Source: Qiania dongpingensis (GTDB lineage Bacteria; Bacillota; Clostridia; Lachnospirales; Lachnospiraceae). Taken from it: a DNA stretch of 64,000 nt. Under the pieces are notes generated by a model. That model worked only from the letters and a program-made list of their open reading frames with translations. It was not told the origin of the DNA and did no database searches. Of this stretch, positions 1-8,145 are shown in pieces. How positions within the stretch are numbered: the first letter of the stretch is position 1; each line of letters starts with the position of its first letter. The stretch lies in NCBI RefSeq assembly GCF_014337195.1, contig NZ_CP060634.1:992001-1056000 (forward strand), read 5' to 3'. A program made the position numbers and the translations under genes.

Positions 1-353
1 ATCTGGAGCTTGGACAGCCCCTTACAACCTTGTCCGGCGGCGAAAAACAGCGTTTAAAGCTGGCCGTGGAGCTGTTCCGAAACCGCGGTAAGAAAAACCT
101 GTATTTAATCGATGAGCCTACCGTGGGCCTCCATCCCCTGGACGTGGAAAATCTGATGGCTCTGTTTGACAAAATGGTGGAACACGGGAATACCGTCATC
201 GTGATCGAGCACAATCTCCAGGTCATCCGTCGAGCCGACTGGATCATCGATATGGGACCTGGAGGAGGCAGTTCCGGAGGTAAAATAGTCGCCTGCGGAA
301 CCCCCTTCATGATCAAAAATAATCCCCTGTCCGCCACAGGCAGATACCTATGA
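1..353 (+). CDS. uvrA: UvrA-family excinuclease ATPase, C-terminal fragment (cut by window start)
   Basis: The reading frame is open from base 3 and continues upstream of the window. The visible 117 residues are the end of the second ABC ATPase domain of a UvrA-type protein. They show the ABC signature LSGGEKQR about 10 residues in, a Walker B strand ending in [11 protein letters not shown], the H-loop region VIVIEHN, and the family-typical tail with a GPGGG segment, GTP and a final TGRYL. UvrA dimers recognise bulky DNA lesions and load UvrB in nucleotide excision repair. The insertion-free spacing fits either housekeeping UvrA or a shorter UvrA2-like paralogue; the missing N-terminus prevents a decision. 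Translation stops at 351-353, and the next gene follows after 43 bp in the same direction. Confidence 0.9.
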   Translation, partial: LELGQPLTTLSGGEKQRLKLAVELFRNRGKKNLYLIDEPTVGLHPLDVENLMALFDKMVEHGNTVIVIEHNLQVIRRADWIIDMGPGGGSSGGKIVACGTPFMIKNNPLSATGRYL

Positions 354-396
354 GCAGACCGGATACCGTAATTTTATAAAAACAAGGAGAAGTTCC

Positions 397-1038
397 ATGA
401 AAAATATTCTTTGCTTCGGAGATTCCAACACCTGGGGGTACGTGCCTCTTTTAAGACGGCGCTACTCAGAAAAGGAGCGGTGGCCCATGAAAATGGCGGA
501 GGCTCTGGGGGATGGTTATCGTGTCATCGAGGAGGGTCTGAACGGCCGAACGACCGCCTTTACCGATTATCTGGAGCCTTACCGCAATGCTCTGGAATAT
601 ATAGCTCCCTGCGTGATCAGCCATGCTCCCCTGGACTTTGTCATCGTCATGCTCGGCACCAACGATACCAAGATCCGATATCACGTACCGGCCCAGGAGA
701 TCACCGACGGCATGGAGAATCTGATCAAAAAGCTGCGTTTCTACTATCCGGCGGACAAATATCCGCTTCTTCCGCAGATATTATTAGCCGCTCCCGGCCC
801 CATCATCCCTCTGAAAACTGAAACTTCCTTTGACGGCACCTCTGCGGAAAAAGTCCGTTTGCTGCCCAAAACTTATGAAGCACTGGCAAAAAAGCTGGAC
901 TGCCTCTTCTTTAACACCCAGACGGTACTGACGGAAAAGGACCTGGGCGGTGACGGACTCCATCTCACAAAAGAAGGCCATGGCAAACTCGCCGCAGCCT
1001 TCACAGACATTGTCTCAGAATATTTCCGGGACCGTTAA
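397..1038 (+). CDS. SGNH/GDSL-family hydrolase (arylesterase-like)
   Basis: The 213-residue protein begins with the block I motif FGDSNTWGY (catalytic Ser in GDS). Block III is GTND near residue 88, and the C-terminal DGLHLTKEGH supplies the catalytic Asp/His pair. This is the full SGNH set, and the length is normal for a single-domain intracellular esterase. No signal peptide is visible. An AGGAGA ribosome binding site lies about 8 bp upstream of the ATG. Family members hydrolyse short-chain or aryl esters or deacetylate carbohydrates; the natural substrate cannot be read from sequence. It follows the uvrA fragment closely and may share its transcript. It converges on the PfkB kinase with only 9 bp between the stops. 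Confidence 0.85.
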   Translation: MKNILCFGDSNTWGYVPLLRRRYSEKERWPMKMAEALGDGYRVIEEGLNGRTTAFTDYLEPYRNALEYIAPCVISHAPLDFVIVMLGTNDTKIRYHVPAQEITDGMENLIKKLRFYYPADKYPLLPQILLAAPGPIIPLKTETSFDGTSAEKVRLLPKTYEALAKKLDCLFFNTQTVLTEKDLGGDGLHLTKEGHGKLAAAFTDIVSEYFRDR

Positions 1039-1047
1039 AAACCTCAT

Positions 1048-2061
1048 TCAATCAGCCTTTACGCCATACTTCTCGTACAGTTCCTTTACCCCTTCGATGG
1101 AACGGAGGCCGCTGATGGAATCACTGGCCGAGAGGTTGGCCGCGGCAGACGCCGCGCCGATACGCAGGGCCTCCTGCATGGGCAGCTTTTTATAAATAGA
1201 GTACAGGATTCCGGCGCAGAAAGCGTCTCCCGCGCCCACCGCTCCCACTATGTACCCTTTCGGCAGGCGGAGGGAAGGCTCCTCACAATAGTTCCCGGAG
1301 GCATCCAGAGCACATCCCACCTCCGGCGCGTGCACTACGGCACATTTTCTGACGCCGAGCGCCATCAGCTTTCTGCAGATCTCCGGCAGCGCCTCACGTT
1401 TCAGGCCGCCGTCCTCGCTTCTCGCCTCGATTCCGGCTATCATCCCGCCTTCTGTCTCATTTACGATCAGATAATCCGTATAGGGCAGAGACGGAATCAC
1501 CAGGCGCTGCATCAGCCCTTCATCTTTAGTGCTCGCCACATCCATGGCCGTCTCGATGCCGCGCGCCTTTACGTCATGGAAAAACCGCGCCATGACTGTA
1601 CCGTACTCTTCATCGGGCAGATCCATACTGTCCAAAAGCGCGCCGTATCCCGTCAGCAAAAGCTCACAGTCCAGCTTATCCAGATCCACATGCTCCGGAG
1701 AAAACAGGCGGCAGGCTCCTCTGTCATGGAAAAAAGTCCTTTCCCCCGTACTTTCTATGGTCATCACATCGGAAAAAGAAGTGACCGCCTTATCCGTTGC
1801 CAAGATCCCCTCTGTATCAATCCCGTACTCTGTCAGCCTCTGTTTTATGAAAATCCCGTTGTCATCCTCTCCCACCAGGCTGATGCTCTTGATGGGGATG
1901 GATGAGTCCAGCGCTTTGATCCCGCACGCCGTATTCGCCGCACATCCTCCGATTCCCCTGGCAACCGAGCTTATGTCCGCCAGCATCCCTTTCTTAGGAT
2001 AATAATCGATCATCTTGATATTGTCTACCACCAATGTCCCCGCAATTGCTATTCCTGCCAT
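1048..2061 (-). CDS. PfkB-family carbohydrate/nucleoside kinase
   Basis: This 337-residue protein of the ribokinase/PfkB superfamily phosphorylates a sugar, sugar acid or nucleoside with ATP. The N-terminal strand GIAIAGTLVVDN is followed by the GG-containing substrate motif (GIGGCAANTA, residues about 36-45). Near the C-terminus is the PfkB signature GAVGAGDAFCAGIL, with the catalytic Asp in GAGDAF. The start is supported by an AGGAGG box about 12 bp upstream. The gene is divergent from a DeoR-type regulator with 203 bp between the starts, a common layout in which the regulator controls the kinase and senses a sugar phosphate. The specific sugar is unknown. Confidence 0.87.
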   Translation of the reverse strand: MAGIAIAGTLVVDNIKMIDYYPKKGMLADISSVARGIGGCAANTACGIKALDSSIPIKSISLVGEDDNGIFIKQRLTEYGIDTEGILATDKAVTSFSDVMTIESTGERTFFHDRGACRLFSPEHVDLDKLDCELLLTGYGALLDSMDLPDEEYGTVMARFFHDVKARGIETAMDVASTKDEGLMQRLVIPSLPYTDYLIVNETEGGMIAGIEARSEDGGLKREALPEICRKLMALGVRKCAVVHAPEVGCALDASGNYCEEPSLRLPKGYIVGAVGAGDAFCAGILYSIYKKLPMQEALRIGAASAAANLSASDSISGLRSIEGVKELYEKYGVKAD

Positions 2062-2134
2062 ATCGGTTCTTCTCCTCCTATCTTATCGCCTGATTCTTCC
2101 TCCGTGGTCCGGCAGAAAAATCCTCTCTTTGAAT

Positions 2135-2163
2135 ATTATAATCCAAATTCTCCCCACATGAAA
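2135..2163 (-). promoter_or_regulatory. Candidate promoter of the PfkB kinase gene
   Basis: Read on the minus strand there is a perfect TATAAT at 2140-2135. A weak -35 (TTTCAT) sits 17 bp upstream at 2163-2158. The site lies about 75 bp ahead of the kinase start, inside the divergent intergenic region shared with the DeoR regulator. Confidence 0.4.
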
Positions 2164-2212
2164 TACTTTGGACAAAACTTTCAAATCAATCATTATTAAT
2201 CATATTCCATGG

Positions 2213-2235
2213 TATAATGTGATTGAATTCAATCA
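2213..2235 (+). promoter_or_regulatory. Extended -10 promoter and 16-bp palindromic operator of the DeoR gene
   Basis: An extended -10 element (TGG followed by TATAAT, 2213-2218) precedes the DeoR-type gene. No good -35 is visible, as is usual for extended -10 promoters. One base after the -10 begins a perfect 16-bp palindrome, TGATTGAATTCAATCA (2220-2235), which would cover the transcription start. A symmetric site there is a plausible autorepression operator for the adjacent regulator. Confidence 0.55.
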
Positions 2236-2264
2236 TGTCATGCGTAAAATAAGGAGGCAATCTT

Positions 2265-3023
2265 ATGGAATCCCATACCAGAAGCCAGGAAATCTTAAAA
2301 TTACTAAAGGAAAAAACCTATTGCTCCGTAGAAGAGCTTTCTCATATCCTCTATGCCAGTGAAGCCACCATACGCCGCGACTTAAAAAAGCTTCAGACAG
2401 ACGGCCTCATCCATCGCACAAGAGGAGGCGCCTATCCGCTTCAGGACAGCCAGCTGGAATGGCCGGTCCACTATAAGATCCGTGACAACCCGGATAAAAA
2501 AGAAAGGATCGCGGATCTGGCCTTAAAGCTGGTGTCCCCCGGCCAGACCCTTTTTCTGGACTCCAGCAGCACCAGCATCGCCCTGGCCAGGCGTCTTACA
2601 GAGATCCGAGGCGTCACAGTCCTGACTAACGGGCTGATAACCGCCTGTCTGCTGGCTCCCGCGCCTGGAATCACCGTCTATACCACCTGTGGAAAAGTAC
2701 AGCCGCAGTTACTGTCCCTGTCCGGTCCCAACGCGGCGGACTTCATCTCCAGGCATCACGCGGATCTGGCTTTTGTTTCCTGCCGCGGCCTGTCCTCTTC
2801 TTCCGGAATCACCGACTATGATGAAGACAACGCCTTAATCAAACGGGCCTATAAAAATCATGCGGATAAGACGGTCCTCCTGGCTGACGACAGCAAATTC
2901 AGCAGACATTTCTTCCACCGGACCTTTGAATTTTCCGAAATCTCCTCCATCATCACCAACAGCCCGCCGCCTCCGGACATCGCCGGAATCTGCAGCAGGC
3001 TGAATGTGAATGTCATCTTCTGA
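2265..3023 (+). CDS. DeoR/GlpR-family transcriptional regulator
   Basis: The 252-residue protein has the usual DeoR layout. The N-terminal winged helix-turn-helix (residues about 6-60) contains the family signature around VEELSHILYASEATIRRDLKKL. A C-terminal DeoR sensor domain of the ISOCOT fold has the typical segments FLDSSSTS, VLTNG and a late KTVLLADDSKF. These proteins normally repress sugar-catabolic genes until a phosphorylated sugar binds the sensor domain. The AAGGAGG box 7 bp before the ATG fixes the start. The divergent PfkB kinase is the obvious target, and a palindrome over its own promoter suggests autoregulation. Confidence 0.9.
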   Translation: MESHTRSQEILKLLKEKTYCSVEELSHILYASEATIRRDLKKLQTDGLIHRTRGGAYPLQDSQLEWPVHYKIRDNPDKKERIADLALKLVSPGQTLFLDSSSTSIALARRLTEIRGVTVLTNGLITACLLAPAPGITVYTTCGKVQPQLLSLSGPNAADFISRHHADLAFVSCRGLSSSSGITDYDEDNALIKRAYKNHADKTVLLADDSKFSRHFFHRTFEFSEISSIITNSPPPPDIAGICSRLNVNVIF

Positions 3024-3028
3024 TGAGG

Positions 3029-5680
3029 TCAGATATTTTCATCCTTGAGGACATCTACAATATTTGCTTTTTTGATTTTTCTCGAAGAATACCACATGGT
3101 GAGTCCCACCACCGCCATTACGCACACTACCGCGATTGCCACCTGGCCCCAAATGATATAGAATCCCGTGGCTATGGCGCTGGCTATGCTCAAGTAGATG
3201 CCGTACATCAGGATCAGTCCTATCGGCAGTCCGTAAAGCAGTGCCTTTAGGCCGTAAAATATACTTTCATAGGCGACCATCCGGCCAAACCGCGCCGGAT
3301 CCATGCCGACCGATTTGAGCATCGCGTATTCTCTCCTCCGGAGAGCCATACTGGTGGATATGGTATTAAATATACTGGTGACGCAGATAAGAGCGGTCAG
3401 GATGATAAAACCATATACAAATACGTTGACCAAAAGAAGCATGTCATTGATCGTCTTCTGCTCCTCCACAAGGCTGTAGACGTATATATTCTTGCCTTCG
3501 TCCGCCATGTTCTTGAGCTCTGCCCTCAGCGCGTCATGATCATCTGTTCTCAAGTATACCTGAGATGCGTTTGTCCAGTCTGCTCCATACAGTTCGTTTC
3601 CAATTCTTACGGCATTTTCCACAGTTGTATACATACACATACTATTGAAATCAGAATCATAATATCCTCCTAACGGCAGCTGGTCTGTGATTCCGGCCAC
3701 AGTGAATCCTAAACGTCCCAGTGATTCCTTATAGTCCCCCGCTCCGTCGCCTCCTTCCGTCTTGAAAAAGGAACCGGATACGGAATCCCCTGTCTTTAAG
3801 TTCCAGCTTTCTTTCCAGGATGATCTGCCATTTGTCACATCGCTCCTTTTGTTTATCAGGATCACGCCGTTCTTCGAGGCGTCGAAGAGCTGCTCTTCAT
3901 CCGCTCCCGTCCGTGCGGCAAATTCCTTGAGACTGGCATCGTCCATTCCTATAAGACGGACGCCTATCACATAAGGCCCCACATCTTCACCGGCGGCTTC
4001 CAGATTTCCTCCCTCCTCCAGCTTCTTCCTTACTTCTTCTGTGAGTGCATTTCCGTCATCCAGATAATAGCTGAAGGAAACGTTGACCGCCGAAGCGAAC
4101 TCTGTGATATTTCCCATACTGCGTATCTGCTCTATCTTCTCGTCATTGCCGTTCTCCTGATCTTCCTCCTCATCCGGGTAAAGAGTCACGGAAATGTCCG
4201 GCGTCTTCGAAGAGTCCACCCCCAGCTGCATCCGGTAGGCACCCTTCAGATATGCCGTAAAGGATGCCACGCTCAGATAAAGGGCAATGCTGAATACCAG
4301 AGAAAGGACCGTAGCGCGGTAACGCTTTTTATTTCTTTTCAGATTTTTGAGGGCAAGCTCTCCCTCAAATCCAAACAGCGCTCTGGTAAGCTTTGAGGTC
4401 TTCACCTGTTTCGCACTCAGCTTCACATCTTTATTCTGGCGGATGGCCTCCACAGGAGTGATCCTGGACGCGCGCCGGGCCGGGATCCAGGCAGATATAA
4501 GGATCGTCGCCGCCGCCAGGATCACCGCGCCCAGGATGCCCGGCCAGGAGACGATCACCTGCATGGTCACTCCTTCCATGCCATACATCCCGTTCACCAG
4601 CCCCTGGATGCACTGTGTCGTCACAAAGACGCCGGCAAAGCCCAGAAGAAGTCCAAGGGGAATCCCTATTGCTCCCAAAATGACCGCCTCAGTAAATACC
4701 GAATTTCGTTTCTGTTTTTTAGTCGCCCCCACACTGGCCAGCATGCCAAGATACCTGCTTCGTTCCGAAATGGATATCGAAAAAGAGCTGTAAATGACTG
4801 CGACAGAGCCGGCGGCCACGATTAACATCATGACCCATTTTACTCTGGTCAGCATGCTCACGATTGTATTATTGCCGGAAAGCAGGTAATAGGAAAGAAG
4901 AGACGTATTGTACCCACATTCCACATCCAAAGACGCCGCAAGCCCGTCAGCCCAGCTGTAAAGGCCTTTATTCAGGCTTTTCACTTTGACGGACACATCC
5001 AGCTTTTCTGTCCCGTCAAGTGACGAAGTATCCAGATATGTGATGGCTGTATAAGAGGCCTGATTATAACTTTCAAAGTGGGGGCGCTCGATGATCCCAA
5101 CCACCTTATAAGACGCGGGATGCGTATCCTCCAGTGTTTCATCCGGCTCCAATCCATAGTAGGCCGGCGCTTCCCGGTCCCCGTCCTGATCGTGGATGAC
5201 TCTGGTCCCCATCTCCAGCTGAATGGTGTCCCCCACCTTCCATTCAACGCCTCCATTGCTTTTAAGGTGTTCTGGCAGCACGATCTCATCTGCGGATTCC
5301 GGATATCTTCCTTCCATAAGCGTAGTCGGGAACTCTTCCATCGCCGTAGGATCAAATCCCTGTACCAAAAGATACGGCTTGTATTCGTTCTCTCCGTCCG
5401 GCAGAGACGCTGTTCCCACAGTAGTGACAACGGAAGCCTTATCCACATGTCCATCCTCTTCTATGGCAGGAAGCTTTTCCTTATCCACGTCATAAAACTG
5501 CACATGCCACTCTCCGTCCTGAACGATTTCACTCTGCCGCATCATATCCAGAAAAGATTCCGCAAACGCAGAAATGGCGGTGATCAACGCCACCGACAGC
5601 ATAATGCCCAGAATCGTCACCGCCGTCCTTTTCCGGTTCTGCCGCAGATGCTTTACGGTCACTTTACTTACAATGTTCAT
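3029..5680 (-). CDS. ABC transporter permease, FtsX/MacB-type (883 aa)
   Basis: This large permease has two FtsX-type modules. Each pairs an N-terminal membrane helix with a long extracytoplasmic domain and three further helices. The first is at residues about 15-40 (VTILGIMLSVALITAISAF), with further helices near 290-310, 340-370 and 390-410. A second set follows from about 455, and a last trio lies in the final 150 residues. The protein ends in a positively charged segment. The ATG at 5680 overlaps the stop of the ATPase gene (ATGA), so the two are translationally coupled. An in-frame upstream ATG at 5740 is within the ATPase gene and is not favoured. Such pairs export or extract peptides and lipoproteins, or give antimicrobial peptide resistance; the substrate is unknown. 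Confidence 0.88.
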   Translation of the reverse strand: MNIVSKVTVKHLRQNRKRTAVTILGIMLSVALITAISAFAESFLDMMRQSEIVQDGEWHVQFYDVDKEKLPAIEEDGHVDKASVVTTVGTASLPDGENEYKPYLLVQGFDPTAMEEFPTTLMEGRYPESADEIVLPEHLKSNGGVEWKVGDTIQLEMGTRVIHDQDGDREAPAYYGLEPDETLEDTHPASYKVVGIIERPHFESYNQASYTAITYLDTSSLDGTEKLDVSVKVKSLNKGLYSWADGLAASLDVECGYNTSLLSYYLLSGNNTIVSMLTRVKWVMMLIVAAGSVAVIYSSFSISISERSRYLGMLASVGATKKQKRNSVFTEAVILGAIGIPLGLLLGFAGVFVTTQCIQGLVNGMYGMEGVTMQVIVSWPGILGAVILAAATILISAWIPARRASRITPVEAIRQNKDVKLSAKQVKTSKLTRALFGFEGELALKNLKRNKKRYRATVLSLVFSIALYLSVASFTAYLKGAYRMQLGVDSSKTPDISVTLYPDEEEDQENGNDEKIEQIRSMGNITEFASAVNVSFSYYLDDGNALTEEVRKKLEEGGNLEAAGEDVGPYVIGVRLIGMDDASLKEFAARTGADEEQLFDASKNGVILINKRSDVTNGRSSWKESWNLKTGDSVSGSFFKTEGGDGAGDYKESLGRLGFTVAGITDQLPLGGYYDSDFNSMCMYTTVENAVRIGNELYGADWTNASQVYLRTDDHDALRAELKNMADEGKNIYVYSLVEEQKTINDMLLLVNVFVYGFIILTALICVTSIFNTISTSMALRRREYAMLKSVGMDPARFGRMVAYESIFYGLKALLYGLPIGLILMYGIYLSIASAIATGFYIIWGQVAIAVVCVMAVVGLTMWYSSRKIKKANIVDVLKDENI

Positions 5681-6408
5681 GCCCTTACCCCCTGACGCCA
5701 GCTGGCCTCTCTGGCCTGACTCTGCCTGCCGGTCTGCCACTGATCTCCGGAAATCCGTCCGTCCTCAATGGATATCACCCGGTCAGCCTGAAGCGCTATC
5801 CGCTCATCGTGAGTGATGATGATAAGTGTCTGGTGATATTGCCGGTTGGACTCTTTCAAAAGCTCCACGATCTCAGCGCTGTTTTTGGAATCCAGGTTTC
5901 CGGTGGGTTCATCCGCCAGCACCAGAGCCGGGTGGTTGATGAGGGCCCTTCCAATGGATACCCTCTGCTGCTGTCCGCCGGACAGCTGATTAGGCAGATG
6001 GTTCATTCTTTCTTTCAGCCCCAGCACCCGGGTCAGCTCGTTCAGATACTTTTCATCTGGCTTCTGACCGTCTAAAAGAAGCGGAAGAGTCAGATTCTCT
6101 CTGACGTTCAGAACCGGCAGCAGATTGTAGAACTGATAAATCAGACCTATCTGCCTTCTCCTGAAAATAGCCATTTTCGTCTCATTCAGATCATATATGG
6201 GAGTACCATCAATGACGACCTGGCCGGAGGACGGCCGGTCCACTCCTCCCAGGATATGAAGAAGCGTGGACTTTCCAGAGCCGGACGGCCCGATAATGGC
6301 TACGAATTCACCTTTGTCCACCGAAAATGACACATTTCTCAGAGCGTCTACCCTGGTGTCTCCCAAACCGTATGTCTTGCATAAGTTCTCAACCCGTAAT
6401 ACTTCCAT
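5677..6408 (-). CDS. ABC transporter ATP-binding protein, MacB/LolD-type
   Basis: The 243-residue ATPase has Walker A GPSGSGKST (near residue 40), the signature LSGGQQQRVSIGRAL, Walker B LVLADEPTGNLD and the H-loop ITHD. The EPTGNLDS form and the length are typical of the MacB/LolD/BceA class that energises FtsX-type permeases. A GGAGGAG box precedes the ATG by about 7 bp. It is the first gene of a two-gene operon with the large permease. The C-terminal 15-20 residues, after the usual end of the domain, are Gln/Arg/Ala-rich and not recognisable. The upstream region carries three TGACA direct repeats that could bind a response regulator. Confidence 0.92.
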   Translation of the reverse strand: MEVLRVENLCKTYGLGDTRVDALRNVSFSVDKGEFVAIIGPSGSGKSTLLHILGGVDRPSSGQVVIDGTPIYDLNETKMAIFRRRQIGLIYQFYNLLPVLNVRENLTLPLLLDGQKPDEKYLNELTRVLGLKERMNHLPNQLSGGQQQRVSIGRALINHPALVLADEPTGNLDSKNSAEIVELLKESNRQYHQTLIIITHDERIALQADRVISIEDGRISGDQWQTGRQSQAREASWRQGVRA

Positions 6409-6465
6409 AATGTCTCCTCCATTTATCCATACTCTATTTTGCTTTTCTTTTGCTTTCTGTTTATT

Positions 6466-6520
6466 ATCATACCCCTTTTACATGACAATCCGGTGACAAT
6501 TTCCGTGACAGTTTTGTCAC
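6466..6520 (-). promoter_or_regulatory. Candidate activator-dependent promoter with TGACA direct repeats
   Basis: On the plus strand TGACA occurs at 6483, 6494 and 6506, steps of 11 and 12 bp, followed by an inverted TGTCA at 6515. Read toward the ABC operon, a -10-like TATGAT is at 6471-6466 and no -35 consensus lies at the right distance. Repeats spaced by one helical turn over a missing -35 are the usual layout of OmpR/PhoB-type response-regulator sites. The regulator is not identified here. Confidence 0.4.
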
Positions 6521-6558
6521 TTTCCTAATAATTTTTAAGCCTAGTATAGAAGCATAAA

Positions 6559-6594
6559 AACGGCCTGCCCGGATATTCTCCCGGTCAGGCCGTT
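6559..6594 (-). terminator. Intrinsic terminator of the NCS2 permease gene
   Basis: A GC-rich hairpin (ACGGCCTG with CCGG on each side of a short loop, one mismatch) is flanked by A and T runs on both sides. It can act in both directions, but the gene it follows is the permease on the minus strand. Confidence 0.8.
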
Positions 6595-6629
6595 TTTTAT
6601 TTTCAGATTCCTTTTTTGGGAACTGCCAA

Positions 6630-7946
6630 TTATTTTAAGGTCAGCACATACATAATGATAAAGATTGCAGACAGAATGTAGATCAATACCGGAACTTCTT
6701 TCGCTTTTCCGCGGAACAGCTTGATAACAGTATAGGAAATGAATCCAAATCCAATACCGTCGGAAATGCTGTATGCAAAAGGCATCATGGCAATCGTCAG
6801 GAAACAGGGAAGAGCTGTCTCAAAATCAGACCAGTCAATCTTCACCGCTCCCATCATCATATATACTCCTACGATTATCAGAGCAGGAGCCGTCGCCGCG
6901 CCGGGTACAATACCCGCAATGGGCGCCAGAAGAATGCAGACTAAGAAAAGTACGCCGGTCACCACAGAAGCAAGACCAGTCCTGCCGCCCTCCTGGATAC
7001 CTGTGGAAGACTCCACATAAGTCGTAACGGTAGAAGTACCGACACATGCGCCGAAGATTGTCGCAACAGCATCTGCGATCAGAGCTCTGTCGCCTCCGGG
7101 CAGGTTGCCGTCTTTATCCAGCATGCCCGCATTTCCCGCAGTGCCTAAAAGGGTCCCTACTGTATCGAAGCAGTCTACGATGGCGAAGCTGATCACCGCT
7201 GTGATGAGCGGAAGGATGCCCATTGCCATCAGGCCTCCGAAATCGAACTGGAACATAGTCAGGCTGAGATTACCGATATGGCTCATGGTGATCGTCTCAG
7301 GCATAGTGGTGACGCCCATGGGGATACCGATGATAGTTGTGATGATGATTCCGATGAAAATCGCCGCTTTTACCTTATGGGCGATCAGGATTGCTGTGAT
7401 CAGAAGGCCGATGATAGCCAGCAGGGCAGAACCCTTTGTGATCACGCCCATGTCCGTATAGCTGCCGCCCTCCGGGCCGAAGCATTTTACGATGCCGGCA
7501 TTCAGAAGGCCGACAAAAGTGATGAACAGGCCGATGCCGACGGAAATCGCATTTTTCAGGCAAGGCGGGATAGATGCAATAATTTTTCCTCTCAGGGGAG
7601 AGATCGCAATGATCAGGAACAGGATACCAGAAATCAGCACGATCGTAAGGCCCTGCTGCCAGGTATAGCCCATGCCCATGCAGATCGTATAAGTAAAGAA
7701 TGCGTTAAGCCCCATGCCGGGAGCCTGGGCGAAAGGCACGTTTGCCACAAACGCCGTCAATAAAGTACCCACCGCGGCTGAAAGGCATGTCGCCACCATA
7801 ACGGCTGTAAAATCCATACCTGTAGCAGACAGGTAATTGGGATTCACAAAAATAATATACGCCATGGCAAAAAAAGTGGTGATACCGGCAATAACCTCTG
7901 TTCTTACATTGGTATTATGCTTCTTCAGTTTGAAAAGCTTTTCCAT
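6630..7946 (-). CDS. NCS2-family purine permease (AzgA/PbuG/PbuO-like)
   Basis: The 438-residue polytopic membrane protein belongs to the AzgA-like branch of nucleobase transporters that import adenine, guanine or hypoxanthine with protons. The N-terminus (FKLKKHNTNVRTEVIAGITTFFAMAYIIFVNP) is the family hallmark. The conserved QAPGMGLNAFFTY and the substrate-site FVDLFDTVGT-like block (here IVDCFDTVGTLLGTAG) are intact, as is GASTVTTYVES-type helix 10 (here GTSTVTTYVESSTG). About 12-14 helices are evident. A GGAGGATG box supports the start. The 5' leader contains a stem-loop but no recognisable purine riboswitch. Confidence 0.92.
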   Translation of the reverse strand: MEKLFKLKKHNTNVRTEVIAGITTFFAMAYIIFVNPNYLSATGMDFTAVMVATCLSAAVGTLLTAFVANVPFAQAPGMGLNAFFTYTICMGMGYTWQQGLTIVLISGILFLIIAISPLRGKIIASIPPCLKNAISVGIGLFITFVGLLNAGIVKCFGPEGGSYTDMGVITKGSALLAIIGLLITAILIAHKVKAAIFIGIIITTIIGIPMGVTTMPETITMSHIGNLSLTMFQFDFGGLMAMGILPLITAVISFAIVDCFDTVGTLLGTAGNAGMLDKDGNLPGGDRALIADAVATIFGACVGTSTVTTYVESSTGIQEGGRTGLASVVTGVLFLVCILLAPIAGIVPGAATAPALIIVGVYMMMGAVKIDWSDFETALPCFLTIAMMPFAYSISDGIGFGFISYTVIKLFRGKAKEVPVLIYILSAIFIIMYVLTLK

Positions 7947-7977
7947 TTTTCATCCTCCGTTTCTTAGACATAACACA

Positions 7978-8063
7978 CCGGAACAAAGAACGCTTTTTCC
8001 TTGTTCCGGCTGTACTGTATTTCAAACTGAAACTATAGTACCATAAATTTTTTATAAACTCAA
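7978..8063 (-). promoter_or_regulatory. Promoter and leader hairpin of the NCS2 permease gene
   Basis: On the minus strand TTGAGT (8063-8058), a 17-bp spacer and TACTAT (8040-8035) form a good sigma-A promoter. The leader then contains a perfect 9-bp stem, CCGGAACAA with TTGTTCCGG (8009-7978, 14-nt loop), about 35 nt before the start. There is no T-run behind the stem, so it is not an obvious terminator. Purine-riboswitch core motifs are absent. Confidence 0.6.
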
Positions 8064-8145
8064 TGAGAAATTTTTATAAAAATGAATTTCATATGATATA
8101 CTGACTAAATAACATAACCTTGTTTTTTCAGGAGGCACAGACATC

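Noticed and set aside
5681..5740. Upstream start for the FtsX-type permease
   Set aside because: It lies within the ATPase gene; the ATGA overlap at 5677-5680 is the usual coupling and gives the family-typical N-terminus.
7947..8145. Purine riboswitch ahead of the NCS2 permease
   Set aside because: The promoter and a hairpin are present, but the conserved purine-aptamer core motifs are not seen.
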